Of a stretch of DNA of 64,000 nt, positions 8,476-16,765 are shown one piece after another. How positions within the stretch are numbered: the first letter of the stretch is position 1; the number at the start of each line of letters is the position of its first letter. The DNA lies in NCBI RefSeq assembly GCF_027853245.1, contig NZ_JAPTZM010000002.1. The stretch is one strand, 5' to 3'. The notes below the pieces were generated by a model, which ran no database searches, had not been told where the DNA came from, and was given only the letters and a program-made list of their open reading frames with translations. Source of the DNA: Atlantibacter subterraneus (GTDB taxonomy: Bacteria; Pseudomonadota; Gammaproteobacteria; Enterobacterales; Enterobacteriaceae). A program made the translations under genes and the position numbers.

Positions 8476-8501
8476 GGGCCATCATTGATGGCCCTTTTTT
8501 T
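8476..8501 (+). terminator. Intrinsic terminator of ytfE
   Basis: GGGCCATCA / TGATGGCCC forms a near-continuous palindromic stem followed by seven T on the plus strand. It lies between the convergent ends of ytfE and cycA. Confidence 0.9.
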
Positions 8502-8505
8502 CGTC

Positions 8506-9918
8506 TTATTTCTGGAAATTCGCCAGACGTTTCTTGCCGATAAACAGCCAGCCCAGACCCAGCACGATGAACCACAGCGGCGTAACGATCAGCGCCTGAC
8601 GGGTATCATCTTCCAGCGTCAGCAGTACCAGCACAAACACGAAGAACGCCATGCACACCCAGCACATCAGCTTGCCGAGCGGCATTTTGTAGATCGATTT
8701 CTCATGCAGATGCGGGCGCTGTTTGCGGTACACCAGGTACGAGCACAGGATGATGGTCCAGACGAACATAAACAGGATCGCTGATACCGTGGTGATCATG
8801 GTGAACGCGCCGATTACGCTCGGATTGACGTACAGCATCACCACGCCGCCCAGCAGACAGATACAGGAGAAGGTCAGCCCTTTCGCCGGTACTGCGCGCT
8901 TAGAGAGTTTTGCGAACGCTTTTGGCGCCACGCCTTCCTGCGCCAGGCCGAACAGCATACGGCTGGTGGAGAACACGCCGCTGTTAGCCGACGAGGCCGC
9001 AGAGGTTAGTACCACGAAGTTAATCACGCTGGCCGCGGCAGGCAGGCCCACCAACACGAACAGCTCAACGAACGGGCTCTTATCCGGCACCACGGAGCTC
9101 CACGGCGTCACAGACATAATCACAATCAGCGCAAACACGTAGAACATGATGATACGAATCGGAATCGAGTTGATGGCGCGCGGCAGCGATTTTTCCGGGT
9201 CTTTGGTTTCCGCTGCGGTGGTGCCCACCAGTTCAATACCCACGAACGCAAATACCGCTATCTGGAACCCGGCAAAGAATCCGCTAATGCCTTTCGGGAA
9301 CCAGCCGCCGTCATTCCACAGATGCGCTAACGAGGCTTCAACGCCCGTTGGGGAGGTAAAGTTGGTGGCAATCATCACCACGCCGACAATAATCAGCGCC
9401 ACAATAGCGACGATTTTGATCATCGCGAACCAGAACTCCATCTCACCGAACATCTTCACGGTAGCGAGGTTAAGCCCCAGCAGCAGCAGAACCACTGCCA
9501 GCGACGACACCCAGTCAGAAAGCTCAGGGAACCAGAACTGCGCATAGGCGGTAATCGCCACTACGTCCGCCATGCCGGTGACCACCCAGCAGAACCAGTA
9601 GGTCCAGCCGGTAAAATAACCGGCCCACGGCCCAAGCAGGTCCGAGGCGAAATCGCTGAACGATTTATATTCCAGATTAGAAAGTAATAATTCCCCCATC
9701 GCGCGCATCACAAAAAACAGCATAAAACCGATGATCATATAAACGAAAATAATCGACGGTCCTGCGAGGCTGATGGTTTTGCCAGAACCCATAAATAACC
9801 CGGTGCCGATTGCGCCACCGATGGCAATAAGTTGGATATGACGGTTTGTAAGATTACGCCGTAGCGACTGCTCAGCCGGTGCCTCAGCAACGTCTGCGTC
9901 TTTGACTTGATCTACCAT
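8506..9918 (-). CDS. cycA: D-serine/D-alanine/glycine:proton symporter CycA
   Basis: CycA is an inner-membrane amino-acid permease of the APC superfamily (12 helices) that imports glycine, D-serine, D-alanine and also D-cycloserine. The 470-residue protein keeps the family signature near its start (LTNRHIQLIAIGGAIGTGLF). The ATG at 9918 is preceded by AGGAATTCAAC and gives the E. coli length; an upstream in-frame start at 10005 would add 29 residues without homology. Its leader holds an ACAACACAG stretch that could pair with the small RNA GcvB, which represses cycA in E. coli. It stands alone between ytfE and fklB. Confidence 0.96.
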   Translation of the reverse strand: MVDQVKDADVAEAPAEQSLRRNLTNRHIQLIAIGGAIGTGLFMGSGKTISLAGPSIIFVYMIIGFMLFFVMRAMGELLLSNLEYKSFSDFASDLLGPWAGYFTGWTYWFCWVVTGMADVVAITAYAQFWFPELSDWVSSLAVVLLLLGLNLATVKMFGEMEFWFAMIKIVAIVALIIVGVVMIATNFTSPTGVEASLAHLWNDGGWFPKGISGFFAGFQIAVFAFVGIELVGTTAAETKDPEKSLPRAINSIPIRIIMFYVFALIVIMSVTPWSSVVPDKSPFVELFVLVGLPAAASVINFVVLTSAASSANSGVFSTSRMLFGLAQEGVAPKAFAKLSKRAVPAKGLTFSCICLLGGVVMLYVNPSVIGAFTMITTVSAILFMFVWTIILCSYLVYRKQRPHLHEKSIYKMPLGKLMCWVCMAFFVFVLVLLTLEDDTRQALIVTPLWFIVLGLGWLFIGKKRLANFQK

Positions 9919-9938
9919 GTTGAATTCCTGTACCTGTC

Positions 9939-9950
9939 TGTGTTGTTCAG
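9939..9950 (-). promoter_or_regulatory. Possible GcvB pairing site in the cycA leader
   Basis: On the cycA mRNA the segment about 22-32 bases before the start reads GAACAACACAG. It is complementary to the GU-rich R1 region of GcvB, a known repressor of cycA in E. coli and Salmonella. The gcvB gene is not in this window. This is a motif-level guess. Confidence 0.35.
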
Positions 9951-10207
9951 GCTCTGATGGCCTGTAAATGCATAATGAAGTGACGATGCCCCTCAAAAAC
10001 ATCATCGATATTAGGTAACAATCGGAGGGTTGAGTACTGCGATTTTAACGTTATGTTAATTAAATGTTTAAAATGAGTGTTAAATCACTATTACCTTGCA
10101 AAGCATCTCATGAAAACACCCGGAACGGGGGCGTAATCAGGAGAAAGCACTAAAATTATCATTATTTCCATTATTTACCCCCGCCAAAACGGGGGTGGCA
10201 TGCGGGG

Positions 10208-10828
10208 TTACAGAATTTCCAGTAACTCTACTTCGAAAATCAGAGTGCTGAACGGCGGGATGGATGCGCCAGCGCCACGCTCGCCATAGGCCAGGTTTTG
10301 CGGGATGGTCAGTTCCCATTTGGAACCCACCGGCATCAGGGTCAGGGCCTCGATCCAGCCTGGGATCACGCCGCTTACCGGGAATTCAGCCGGTTCGCCA
10401 CGCATCACGGAGCTGTCGAACACGGTGCCGTCGATCAGCTTGCCGGTGTAATGTACGCGCACACGATCTTTACGCGCCGGGATTGCGCCTTCGCCCTGGG
10501 TGATGACGCGGAACTGCAGGCCGGATTCAGTGCTGTTCACGCCTTCACGCTCGCGGTTTTCGTCCAGATATTTCTGGCCGTCTGCCGCCATCGCCTGCTG
10601 ACGCTCACGACGCACCGCATCGGCGCGCTCGTGGATCTCGCGCAGCGCGCGGTGCACCACATCGACCGGCACAGCAGGTTGATTGCCATCCAGTGCGTCA
10701 CGCAGACCCGCGACCAGCGCTTCCGGCAGCAGACCCTGCAGCCCGGATTCACGCAGTTGCTGTCCAACCTGCAAACCAATGCCGTAGCTTGCCTGGGATT
10801 CGATGCTGTCAAAAGAAGGGGTCGTCAT
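10208..10828 (-). CDS. fklB: FKBP-type peptidyl-prolyl isomerase FklB (FKBP22)
   Basis: FklB catalyses cis-trans isomerisation of prolyl bonds. The 206-residue protein has the N-terminal helical dimerisation domain (1-90) and a C-terminal FKBP domain with VRVHYTGKLIDGTVFDSS, GVIPGWIEALTLMPVGSKWEL and PPFSTLIFEVELLEIL, all diagnostic. No signal peptide is present, unlike FkpA, so it acts in the cytoplasm. The ATG at 10828 matches E. coli; an in-frame start five codons upstream is possible. A G/C-rich inverted repeat about 20 bases after the stop may end transcription, but it has no T-run. Confidence 0.95.
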   Translation of the reverse strand: MTTPSFDSIESQASYGIGLQVGQQLRESGLQGLLPEALVAGLRDALDGNQPAVPVDVVHRALREIHERADAVRRERQQAMAADGQKYLDENREREGVNSTESGLQFRVITQGEGAIPARKDRVRVHYTGKLIDGTVFDSSVMRGEPAEFPVSGVIPGWIEALTLMPVGSKWELTIPQNLAYGERGAGASIPPFSTLIFEVELLEIL

Positions 10829-11066
10829 GGATTTTCCTTTCATGCTGATAAAAAGTAGCGGGCAGCATAACAGCCCAGCTGTTTAGGGTAAAATGATCCT
10901 GCATGAGTGGGATAGATCGCTTTGGTACTAAAACTGATACCTTAAGACCGCAGGATCACAGATAAGATGTGACGAAAGACCACATTGTTACCGCCATCAA
11001 TCAGTTACATATATACTGGTTAAAAGCGGAGATTGCCGCACGCCTTATAATGCGCAGGAGAAGAGC

Positions 11067-11663
11067 ATGTCCGGACGATTCGCAATCAAACCTACCCTTT
11101 CGCGGATTTGGCACGCGCCGGACCATGTTCGGCTGATGGACCCGCTCCCCCCTTTTCATCGTCGGGGCATTATTATTGCGGCGCTGATCATCGTGATTTG
11201 TTTTCTCTGGCCCTCGTCGCAGCCCGAACAACCCCAGGTACGGCGCGATGCCCAGCTCGATCTTCAGTCTTCGTCGCAACCGCCGATGCAGGCTGAACTC
11301 ACCACTCCGCCGCCGCCCACGCAGGCAACGCAGACGCCCGAGCCGGAACCTGCGCCCGCAGAATCCGCCCCACAGCCGTTCCAGAATAATGATATTGAGC
11401 AGCAGTGGCGCACGTATCGCGTGGAAGAAGGTAAAACCATCGCGCAGCTGTTCCGCGACCACAATTTGCCGCCAGCGGATGTTTACGCCATGGCGCAGGT
11501 TGAAGGAGATGGCAAGCCGCTCAGCACACTGCAAACCGGCCAGATGGTGCAGATTCGCCAGAACGCGAGCGGCGTGGTGACCGGTTTAACAATTGATGTC
11601 GGCAACGATAAGCAGGTGCTGTTTACCCGCCAGCCGGACGGCAGTTTTATTCGCGTCCGCTGA
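11067..11663 (+). CDS. ytfB: YtfB, OapA-family cell-division-associated protein
   Basis: This 198-residue bitopic inner-membrane protein has a cytoplasmic N-terminus (OapA N-terminal motif, HAPDHVRLMDPLPPFHRRG), one membrane helix at about 34-50, a proline-rich linker (about 70-105) and a C-terminal OapA/LysM-like domain (about 115-195). E. coli YtfB localises to the septum, binds glycan and filaments cells when overproduced. The domain order matches; E. coli's protein is slightly longer (about 212). CAGGAG lies before the ATG. It is divergent from fklB, as in E. coli. Confidence 0.9.
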   Translation: MSGRFAIKPTLSRIWHAPDHVRLMDPLPPFHRRGIIIAALIIVICFLWPSSQPEQPQVRRDAQLDLQSSSQPPMQAELTTPPPPTQATQTPEPEPAPAESAPQPFQNNDIEQQWRTYRVEEGKTIAQLFRDHNLPPADVYAMAQVEGDGKPLSTLQTGQMVQIRQNASGVVTGLTIDVGNDKQVLFTRQPDGSFIRVR

Positions 11664-11678
11664 TCGTAATGGGAGTGA

Positions 11679-12617
11679 TCACTCACTCCCCTTCGGCATC
11701 TTGTTAACCCACCAGATGCCCGAGCACACCAGAAGCAGCGCCAGCACGTATTTCCACTCGAGAATGTTTTCTGCCAGGAAAATGGCCGACAGCGCGGTGC
11801 CCGCCACCGGCACCACAAAGTTAAACGGGGCGATCATGCTGACGCGGTTGTACTTCAGCAGAATACTCCACAGGGCAAAGGCGACCGACGACAGCAGCGT
11901 CAGGTAGCCTAAAATCGCCACCGAAGCGAATCCGTGAACCTCCAGCGTCCCGCCCGTCATATAGCCAATCACAATCAGCACCAGCCCGCCAAAACCTAAC
12001 TGGTAGCCGGTCATCACGGTGGGATCGACGGTTTGCGAAATGCGCTTTCCGTACATGGTGGACGCGGACAGGATAAAGGCCGCCAGCACCACGAAACCAT
12101 CGCCCATCAGGCTAAACGTGAAGTCGCTCATCCCGCCGTTAAAGTTGACGATCATCACGCCGGCAAAACCCAGCACGCAGCCGATGGCTTTGTTATAGCT
12201 CAGCTTGTCGTTGTGATAGATAAAGTGCGCCAGCAATACGCTGAAGAACGTGCCGGTAGCGTTCATGATTGAGCCTTTCACGCCGGTGGTAAAGGCCAAC
12301 CCGATATAGAAAAACGTGTACTGGAGCGTGGTTTGGGTTAAACCCAGCACTGCCAGTTGACCGCACTGACGCAGGTTCAGGCGGGCGATGGGTTTGCGCT
12401 GCGCCATTGCGAACAGCAACAGCAGTAACCCGGCAAACAGGAAGCGGTAACCCGCAAAGACAATTTTTGATGGGATATCGTCGGTTGCGATCTGGAAGAT
12501 TTCGTAGCCGCTTTTGATGGCCGGATAGGAGCTTCCCCATAGCAGGCAGCACAGCGTAGCACAGGCGAAAGCGACATTTTTACGAGCAAAAACAGGGGTT
12601 GGGCAAACAGCGTCCAT
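11679..12617 (-). CDS. EamA/DMT-family transporter
   Basis: This 312-residue protein has about ten membrane helices in two EamA repeats (LCCLLWGSSYPAIKSGYEIF at the start; FVVLAAFILSASTMYGKRIS at the second repeat). It is a drug/metabolite superfamily exporter of unknown substrate and is only distantly related to YtfF in this window. The ATG at 12617 follows GGTGAG; an in-frame TTG four codons upstream is weaker. It lies downstream of the rplI terminator on the same strand and so should have its own promoter. E. coli has ytfA at this spot, so this is a lineage-specific insertion. Confidence 0.82.
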   Translation of the reverse strand: MDAVCPTPVFARKNVAFACATLCCLLWGSSYPAIKSGYEIFQIATDDIPSKIVFAGYRFLFAGLLLLLFAMAQRKPIARLNLRQCGQLAVLGLTQTTLQYTFFYIGLAFTTGVKGSIMNATGTFFSVLLAHFIYHNDKLSYNKAIGCVLGFAGVMIVNFNGGMSDFTFSLMGDGFVVLAAFILSASTMYGKRISQTVDPTVMTGYQLGFGGLVLIVIGYMTGGTLEVHGFASVAILGYLTLLSSVAFALWSILLKYNRVSMIAPFNFVVPVAGTALSAIFLAENILEWKYVLALLLVCSGIWWVNKMPKGSE

Positions 12618-12731
12618 TCCACTCACCAAAGATAAAATAACGTTTCAGTTTATTATCAATGATTGTTCAGAGAATAGCCACCCTCAAAAATGGCTGCACG
12701 GCGGAATTGGGATTTACCCGCCAGAAATGCA

Positions 12732-12755
12732 AAACGCCGACATACGTCGGCGTTT
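12732..12755. terminator. Terminator at the end of the rpsF-priB-rpsR-rplI operon
   Basis: The stem AACGCCGAC / GTCGGCGTT with a four-base loop is flanked by T-runs on both strands (TTTTG on the minus strand). It lies 25 bases after the rplI stop. Confidence 0.88.
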
Positions 12756-12779
12756 TTACACGTTGATGTGAATAACGAA

Positions 12780-13229
12780 TTATTCAGCAACCACGTTTAC
12801 GATCAGCTTAGCAAACACTTCGCTGTGAACCTGGAAGTCCACTTCGTGTTCGCCAGTGGTACGCAGAACGCCGTTCGGCAGACGAACTTCGCTCTTAGCC
12901 ACTTCAACGCCAGCTGCAGTTACAGCGTCAGCGATGTCGCGAGTACCGATGGAACCGAACAGTTTACCTTCGTCGCCTGCTTTAGACGCGATAGTAACGG
13001 ATTCCAGTGCGTTGATTTTCTCAGCGCGCGCTTCAGCAGCGGCCAGAACGTCAGCCAGTTTGGCTTCCAGTTCAGCACGACGTGCTTCGAAAAACTCAAC
13101 GTTTTTCTTGTTAGCCGGAACAGCTTTACCCTGTGGCACCAGGAAGTTACGAGCGTAGCCCGCTTTAACGTTAACCTGATCACCCAGGCTGCCCAGGTTT
13201 GCTACTTTATCAAGCAGAATAACTTGCAT
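12780..13229 (-). CDS. rplI: 50S ribosomal protein L9
   Basis: L9 is a 149-residue, two-domain ribosomal protein that binds 23S rRNA near the L1 stalk and helps maintain reading frame. The N-terminal domain begins MQVILLDKVANLGSLGDQVNVKAGYARNF-like, a long connecting helix spans about 40-75, and the C-terminal domain contains GKLFGSIGTRDIADA. The length and sequence are as in E. coli. It is the last gene of the rpsF operon, 41 bases after rpsR. Confidence 0.97.
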   Translation of the reverse strand: MQVILLDKVANLGSLGDQVNVKAGYARNFLVPQGKAVPANKKNVEFFEARRAELEAKLADVLAAAEARAEKINALESVTIASKAGDEGKLFGSIGTRDIADAVTAAGVEVAKSEVRLPNGVLRTTGEHEVDFQVHSEVFAKLIVNVVAE

Positions 13230-13270
13230 TACCTTATCCTCTCAAAGTCGTATTAATGGACCGTGTCCGA

Positions 13271-13817
<547 letters not shown>

Positions 13818-13822
13818 CAGAA

Positions 13823-14218
13823 TTACTCTTCAGAATCCCCAGCATCAGCATCATCTGCGGTTTCGTTAGCGAAATCATCGCGACGCTCGCGGCGCTCGTC
13901 TTTCGCTTTAACCATCGGAGATGCTTCAGTCACGGCGTGTTTAGTACGCATAACCATGCTGCGGATAACGGCATCGTTGAAGCGGAAAGTAGTTTCCAGC
14001 TCATCGATCACTTCCTGCGGTGCTTCAACGTTCAGCAGAACGTAGTGAGCTTTGTGCAGTTTGTTGATCGGGTAAGCCAGCTGACGGCGGCCCCAGTCTT
14101 CCAGACGGTGGATCTTGCCTTCTGCACCAGTGATGGCAGCAGAGTAGCGCTCGATCATGCCCGGAACCTGTTCGCTCTGGTCAGGATGGACCATAAAAAC
14201 GATTTCGTAATGACGCAT
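13823..14218 (-). CDS. rpsF: 30S ribosomal protein S6
   Basis: S6 is a 131-residue platform protein of the 30S subunit and partner of S18. MRHYEIVFMVHPDQSEQVPGM at the N-terminus and the acidic tail (ETADDADAGDSEE) are typical; in E. coli that tail receives extra glutamates from RimK. It is the first gene of the rpsF-priB-rpsR-rplI operon, read from the promoter at 14319-14347 through a structured leader. Confidence 0.97.
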   Translation of the reverse strand: MRHYEIVFMVHPDQSEQVPGMIERYSAAITGAEGKIHRLEDWGRRQLAYPINKLHKAHYVLLNVEAPQEVIDELETTFRFNDAVIRSMVMRTKHAVTEASPMVKAKDERRERRDDFANETADDADAGDSEE

Positions 14219-14243
14219 CGAATTGCTCCTTACGGATTATTCA

Positions 14244-14278
14244 GCCTCCTGTCTGGGTCAGCCGCGGCCCATGGAGGC
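14244..14278 (-). promoter_or_regulatory. rpsF leader, S6:S18-binding RNA element
   Basis: On the rpsF transcript the leader folds into a stem GCCTCC / GGAGGC enclosing an inner TGGG / CCCA helix with a C/G-rich loop (CCGCGGCTGA). This matches the published S6:S18-binding leader, whose key feature is an exposed CCG. It ends 26 bases before the rpsF start, so binding of surplus S6:S18 would shut off translation of the operon. The fold was assigned by eye. Confidence 0.72.
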
Positions 14279-14318
14279 AAGGAACGTGATTAAAGGGCGG
14301 CTGAAAAATTGACGCGCC

Positions 14319-14347
14319 ATTCTACTTGCGGGCCCCGGCAAACTCAA
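14319..14347 (-). promoter_or_regulatory. Predicted sigma-70 promoter of the rpsF operon
   Basis: On the minus strand -35 TTGAGT (14347-14342) and -10 TAGAAT (14324-14319) are separated by exactly 17 bases. The predicted start is near 14312, about 94 bases before rpsF, leaving room for the S6:S18 leader. Confidence 0.7.
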
Positions 14348-14574
14348 GGCCGATTGATAAATAATTACGCAGCGCGGCCGCTCAGGGGGCAAAAAGCGGT
14401 TAACCAGGTGATTTAAAATAGGTTGTTGGGGAATGCTTAAAAAATTTGAGTAACTCCATCAGAAATGGTCACGTTTTAATCATCAATAAGCCATTACACT
14501 TATTCTACACAGACCCCTTACTACGAAGGAGTGACGATTCCGGTTGTATCGCTTGCTGTTGTGGAGTACCGATG

Positions 14575-14805
14575 ATGAAAAACAGTCTTATCGCCGTCTT
14601 CGCGGGACTCATACTGACCGCGAATGCCGCCGCCGCCATTAATGTCGATCGCGACCTGGCGCAAAGTATGGATGATGTGCATAGCTTAGGCGTCGTCTAC
14701 ATAAATCATAATTCAGCCGATGATAGCAAAGCCGTTCAGTCACATAGCCAGAATTTTAGCGTGATAACCGCAACGGAAGACTCACTCCAGGTTGCCCGCC
14801 AGTAG
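14575..14805 (+). CDS. yjfY: YjfY-like small periplasmic protein, YhcN/DUF1471 family
   Basis: This 76-residue protein has a signal peptide (MKNSLIAVFAGLILTANAAA) and a short YhcN domain (MDDVHSLGVVYINHN, FSVITATEDS). E. coli YjfY (91 residues) lies at the same place upstream of rpsF and shares the MDDV.SLGV.YINHN core. The helix between the two halves of the domain is shorter here and the tail ends VARQ rather than the usual A.IY. ATG at 14575 is eight bases after GGAG; the ATG just before it is also possible. DUF1471 proteins are linked to stress and biofilm. The ula operon, its E. coli neighbour, is missing. Confidence 0.72.
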   Translation: MKNSLIAVFAGLILTANAAAAINVDRDLAQSMDDVHSLGVVYINHNSADDSKAVQSHSQNFSVITATEDSLQVARQ

Positions 14806-14891
14806 AGTCCATCACGCGACAACACCGATTTATCGTATATCCCCTTTCAGGAACAACGATAATGCCACGACAACGTTACTGACGTTATTTT

Positions 14892-14914
14892 GCCCCCGTC
14901 CAGGGGGCTTTTTT
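14892..14914 (+). terminator. Intrinsic terminator of yjfY
   Basis: The stem GCCCCC / GGGGGC with loop GTCCA is followed by six T. Its T-run overlaps the stop of convergent yjfP. Confidence 0.88.
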
Positions 14915-15665
14915 ATGCCAGATGACGGGTAAAAAACGCCACGGTTGCGTCCAGCGCAGTGGGCGTAATGCGGTGTTTGACGCCAGGCTCCCACTGATAA
15001 GTGAGCAACGCGTCGAGCTGATTTTCCTGTAGCGCGCGCTGCAAACGGAAGGACTCTTGTGCCGGAACCACGTCATCCTCCTCGCCGTGCCAGAGAAAAA
15101 GCGGTCGGTCCGCCAGTTTCGCTAACTGGTGAGTGACGTCCCACTCCGCCAGCGGGGCGATAACCGCATCAAGCTGGTGCTGGCGCTCCGGCGTCAGTTC
15201 TAATGACGGCGGAAATAACGCGGGCGCGAGGGTGGTGTAATAACCCGATCCCATCAGGCTGGCCACGCTTTTCACCTCAGGATGATGGGTCATGATGCCC
15301 AGCGCCGTCATGCCGCCCATTGACGCCCCACCCACGCCGAGCCGCTGGTCGGCAATCAGATTTTCTTCCCGCAGTGCGTCACGCAGGCCGGCAAACTCCG
15401 TCATATTCTGATGCAGTATTTGCCAGAAGCGCAGCATTCGCCCCTGGGCATCGCCGTTAAAACGCGCGCCGTGCTCGGCGGCGTCCGGCATCACGACGCG
15501 AAACCCCGCCTGCGCCAAAGCCACGGCAAAATAGCTGTATACTAATTTTGACGAGGTAAACCCGTGATAGAAAATCACCGTGGGTAGCGGCTGTTGGTTT
15601 TTTCCGGCAGGCGTAGCGTGCACGGTTTCGATACCCGCGAATTGACGTATTTCCAGTTCAATCAT
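14913..15665 (-). CDS. yjfP: YjfP, alpha/beta-hydrolase esterase
   Basis: This 250-residue cytoplasmic carboxylesterase of the dienelactone-hydrolase/prolyl-oligopeptidase-like group has HGFTSS (oxyanion hole region, about 34-39), the nucleophile elbow GGASMGGM (serine near 113), an acidic residue in the HGEEDDVVP stretch and a histidine in VKHRITP near the end. E. coli YjfP (249 residues) hydrolyses short acyl esters; its physiological substrate is unknown. The ATG at 15665 matches E. coli, although an in-frame start 12 codons upstream exists. It is convergent with yjfY and divergent from bsmA. Confidence 0.92.
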   Translation of the reverse strand: MIELEIRQFAGIETVHATPAGKNQQPLPTVIFYHGFTSSKLVYSYFAVALAQAGFRVVMPDAAEHGARFNGDAQGRMLRFWQILHQNMTEFAGLRDALREENLIADQRLGVGGASMGGMTALGIMTHHPEVKSVASLMGSGYYTTLAPALFPPSLELTPERQHQLDAVIAPLAEWDVTHQLAKLADRPLFLWHGEEDDVVPAQESFRLQRALQENQLDALLTYQWEPGVKHRITPTALDATVAFFTRHLA

Positions 15666-15877
15666 CTCGTCCCCCTTTTTGCTATTGGCAAGGTATGACA
15701 TGGCGCGGCACGCCGTGCAAGCCTGTGCAATAAACCTAATGAAAAAGCATGATGAGAACCCGGTTACGTTTTTACATTTGAATGCCCGAAAAAAAGCGGC
15801 TGAGCTAACAAAATGGGAACCTTCCCTATAGGCTCAAAAACAGACGGCACTACACTCAATGGGTCAGGAAACGAGAA

Positions 15878-16192
15878 ATGCGAATGCAAAGATTACTTCC
15901 GGTCTTACTGGCGATGCTGCTTAGCGCGTGCGGTTCCCTGCAGGGTACACCGCAGCCGGCTCCTCCGGTCACGGACCAGCCGCAGGAGATCCAGCGCTCC
16001 CAAACCCAGGGCTTAATTCGAATGGGGACGGTGAGTGTCATGGAGCGCGGCGCGCCCAGCGACAGCGAGGCTGCCATTAAAGCTAAAGCGATCGCCGCCG
16101 GTGCGGATTACTACCAGATTTTGCTGAACGATGAGACGGTGGTGCCGGGTCAGTGGTACTCCCAGGCGATTTTGTATAAGAAACCGCGTTAA
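15878..16192 (+). CDS. bsmA: BsmA, biofilm/peroxide stress lipoprotein, YhcN/DUF1471 family
   Basis: This 104-residue lipoprotein has a lipobox LLSAC (Cys18) after a short hydrophobic signal. The rest is a proline-rich linker and a DUF1471 domain (GLIRMGTVSVMERGAPSDSEAAIKAKAIAAGADYYQI, ending AILYKKPR). E. coli BsmA (YjfO, 109 residues) affects biofilm formation and peroxide stress. It is followed by yjfN on the same strand, as in E. coli. Start at 15878 or two codons later. Confidence 0.88.
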   Translation: MRMQRLLPVLLAMLLSACGSLQGTPQPAPPVTDQPQEIQRSQTQGLIRMGTVSVMERGAPSDSEAAIKAKAIAAGADYYQILLNDETVVPGQWYSQAILYKKPR

Positions 16193-16344
16193 CTTACCGT
16201 TTTATTTAGCAAAATTTACATTGCTTTGCGTCGGCTGATCGTTTTCTGTGCACACTTAATCCCGGGCCGCTATGAAAGGATGGGATAACACACCGCGAAG
16301 GATCGCCCTGTTACTCATCGGGGTAATGTGAAATGGAGCTGACT

Positions 16345-16620
16345 ATGAAACGATCAATTGCCTTAACGTCTTTGCTGCTGTCTGCCGGTTTGATTACCAC
16401 CTCTGCGCAGTCGGCAGAAGATGTCAGTGCTGACCGGGTGACCGGTCTGAATGAAATTGGCATGATTGCAGTCAACAGCGTTTCCGGAAGTCCTCAGGAT
16501 GTTGAACGCGTCATTGCGATGAAAGCCGATGAACAGGGCGCTTCGTATTATCGCATCGTGCAGATGCAGGAAAACCCACGCGCTGACAACTGGCAGGTAA
16601 AAGCCATTATCTACGCCTGA
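16345..16620 (+). CDS. yjfN: YjfN, small periplasmic protein, YhcN/DUF1471 family
   Basis: This 91-residue protein has a signal peptide (MKRSIALTSLLLSAGLITTSAQSA) and one complete YhcN domain (TGLNEIGMIAVNSVSG, GASYYRIVQMQENP, KAIIYA). E. coli YjfN has the same length and was reported to stimulate the periplasmic protease DegP. The ATG at 16345 gives the E. coli start. It is the third DUF1471 gene within 2 kb, in line with bsmA. Confidence 0.88.
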   Translation: MKRSIALTSLLLSAGLITTSAQSAEDVSADRVTGLNEIGMIAVNSVSGSPQDVERVIAMKADEQGASYYRIVQMQENPRADNWQVKAIIYA

Positions 16621-16765
16621 ATAGAAGCAGGCTGACGGCCTGCTTAGCCTGACAAATATAACATTTGCAAAATACTGACATAAATTTTTACATTTATTGA
16701 GTAAATATTATCCCGCCGATGCCGTTTAACCGGGCAACTCAACTCGGTTGGTATAAGGGATATTT

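Noticed and set aside
11001..11534. 177-codon frame opposite ytfB
   Set aside because: It is arginine-rich and antisense to ytfB, without any start signal.
16681..16765. Sigma-28 (flagellar) promoter for the chemoreceptor
   Set aside because: GCCGAT at 16715-16720 resembles the -10, but no TAAA lies at the required distance upstream, so the call is not supported.
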